From an uncultured Pseudomonadota bacterium (lineage in GTDB: Bacteria; Myxococcota_A; UBA796; GCA-2862545): 5,382 nucleotides of DNA. Location: the NCBI GenBank assembly GCA_937891875.1, contig CALATR010001270.1, positions 1 to 5,382 on the forward strand, read 5' to 3'. Position numbers and translations under genes: made by a program. Below the pieces are notes generated by a model, which saw nothing but the letters and a program-made list of their open reading frames with translations, did no database searches and was not told the origin of the DNA. Below are positions 5,068 to 5,382 of this stretch, piece after piece. How positions within the stretch are numbered: position 1 is the stretch's first letter; each line of letters starts with the position of its first letter.

Positions 5068-5382
5068 GCCTGGCCGCGCCGGCTGTGGGGGAGGACTTCA
5101 GCGGTCTGCCCCGCTCGTACACGATCCGCGAGGGGCTGGTCATCGAGCCGAACCTCGTGCTCGCCCCGATGGAGGGCGTCACCGACGTGACCTTCCGCCG
5201 GCTGGTGCGACAGATCGGTGGCTGCGGCATGACGTTCACCGAGTTCATCCCCGCCCACGGCCTGTCCCATCGCAGCGCCCGCGAGCTGCTGATGGCGCAG
5301 TTCGACCCCGAGGAGCGCCCGATCACCATCCAGGTGTTCGGCAACGAGCCCGCCGTGCTCGCCGATGGGGCCCGGGTCGCCC
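5064..5382 (+). CDS. dus: tRNA-dihydrouridine synthase, N-terminal part (cut by window end)
   Basis: The first 106 codons are present. Dus enzymes are FMN-dependent and use NADPH to reduce uridine to dihydrouridine in the D-loop and other tRNA positions. The signature LAPMEGVTDVTFRRLVR (33-49) forms the first strand and FMN phosphate region of the TIM barrel. GGCGMTFTEFI (52-62) is the second strand, and RPITIQVFGNEP (85-96) contains Q90, the usual FMN-contacting Gln of the 'QxFG' motif. The catalytic Cys and the NxGCPxxKV segment should lie just beyond the window. The start is the GTG at 5064, which overlaps the upstream stop as GTGA and has AGGGGGA at 5051-5057. The N-terminus runs about 25 residues longer before the barrel than in the shortest Dus proteins. 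The subfamily (DusA, B or C type) cannot be assigned from this part. Confidence 0.92.
   Translation, partial: MSLAAPAVGEDFSGLPRSYTIREGLVIEPNLVLAPMEGVTDVTFRRLVRQIGGCGMTFTEFIPAHGLSHRSARELLMAQFDPEERPITIQVFGNEPAVLADGARVA

Overview
This is a compact, very GC-rich bacterial window. It holds seven protein genes and one unusual repeat-bearing intergenic region. The GC-heavy third codon positions, the glycine-rich secreted protein at the left edge, the Tim44-like/zinc-ribbon membrane protein and the GNAT with an extra N-terminal domain fit a Myxococcota-type or related uncultured 'deltaproteobacterial' genome. That placement is an inference, because no rRNA or other phylogenetic marker is complete here.

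Layout, left to right. (1) Positions 1-107 are the 3' end of a plus-strand gene for a glycine-rich protein. (2) Positions 108-488 lie between two convergent genes. They carry two arrays of a 7-bp tandem repeat in opposite orientation. The arrays form a 33-bp inverted repeat with a single mismatch around a hairpin-rich 170-bp core. (3) Positions 489-3880 hold four minus-strand genes that look like one operon. In transcription order they are a GNAT acetyltransferase, a TPM-domain membrane protein, a membrane protein with two Tim44-like domains each followed by a zinc ribbon, and a small MazG-like nucleotide pyrophosphohydrolase. The last three are joined by 4-base ATGA stop/start overlaps. (4) Positions 3881-3943 are a short divergent promoter region. 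(5) Positions 3944-5382 hold three plus-strand genes: an SRPBCC/START-like protein, an uncharacterised 194-residue protein, and a tRNA-dihydrouridine synthase cut by the window end. They are joined by GTGA overlaps.

How the genes may work together. The TPM and Tim44/zinc-ribbon proteins are probably partners at the cell membrane, since both have membrane segments and they are translationally coupled. The MazG-like enzyme is a nucleotide-pool housekeeping protein that shares their transcript. The right-hand cluster couples tRNA modification (Dus) to a probable lipid- or hydrophobic-ligand-binding SRPBCC protein and a protein of unknown role. I see no CRISPR array, tRNA, rRNA or transposase gene. 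The most unusual features are the heptamer inverted-repeat element and the internally duplicated Tim44/zinc-ribbon protein.
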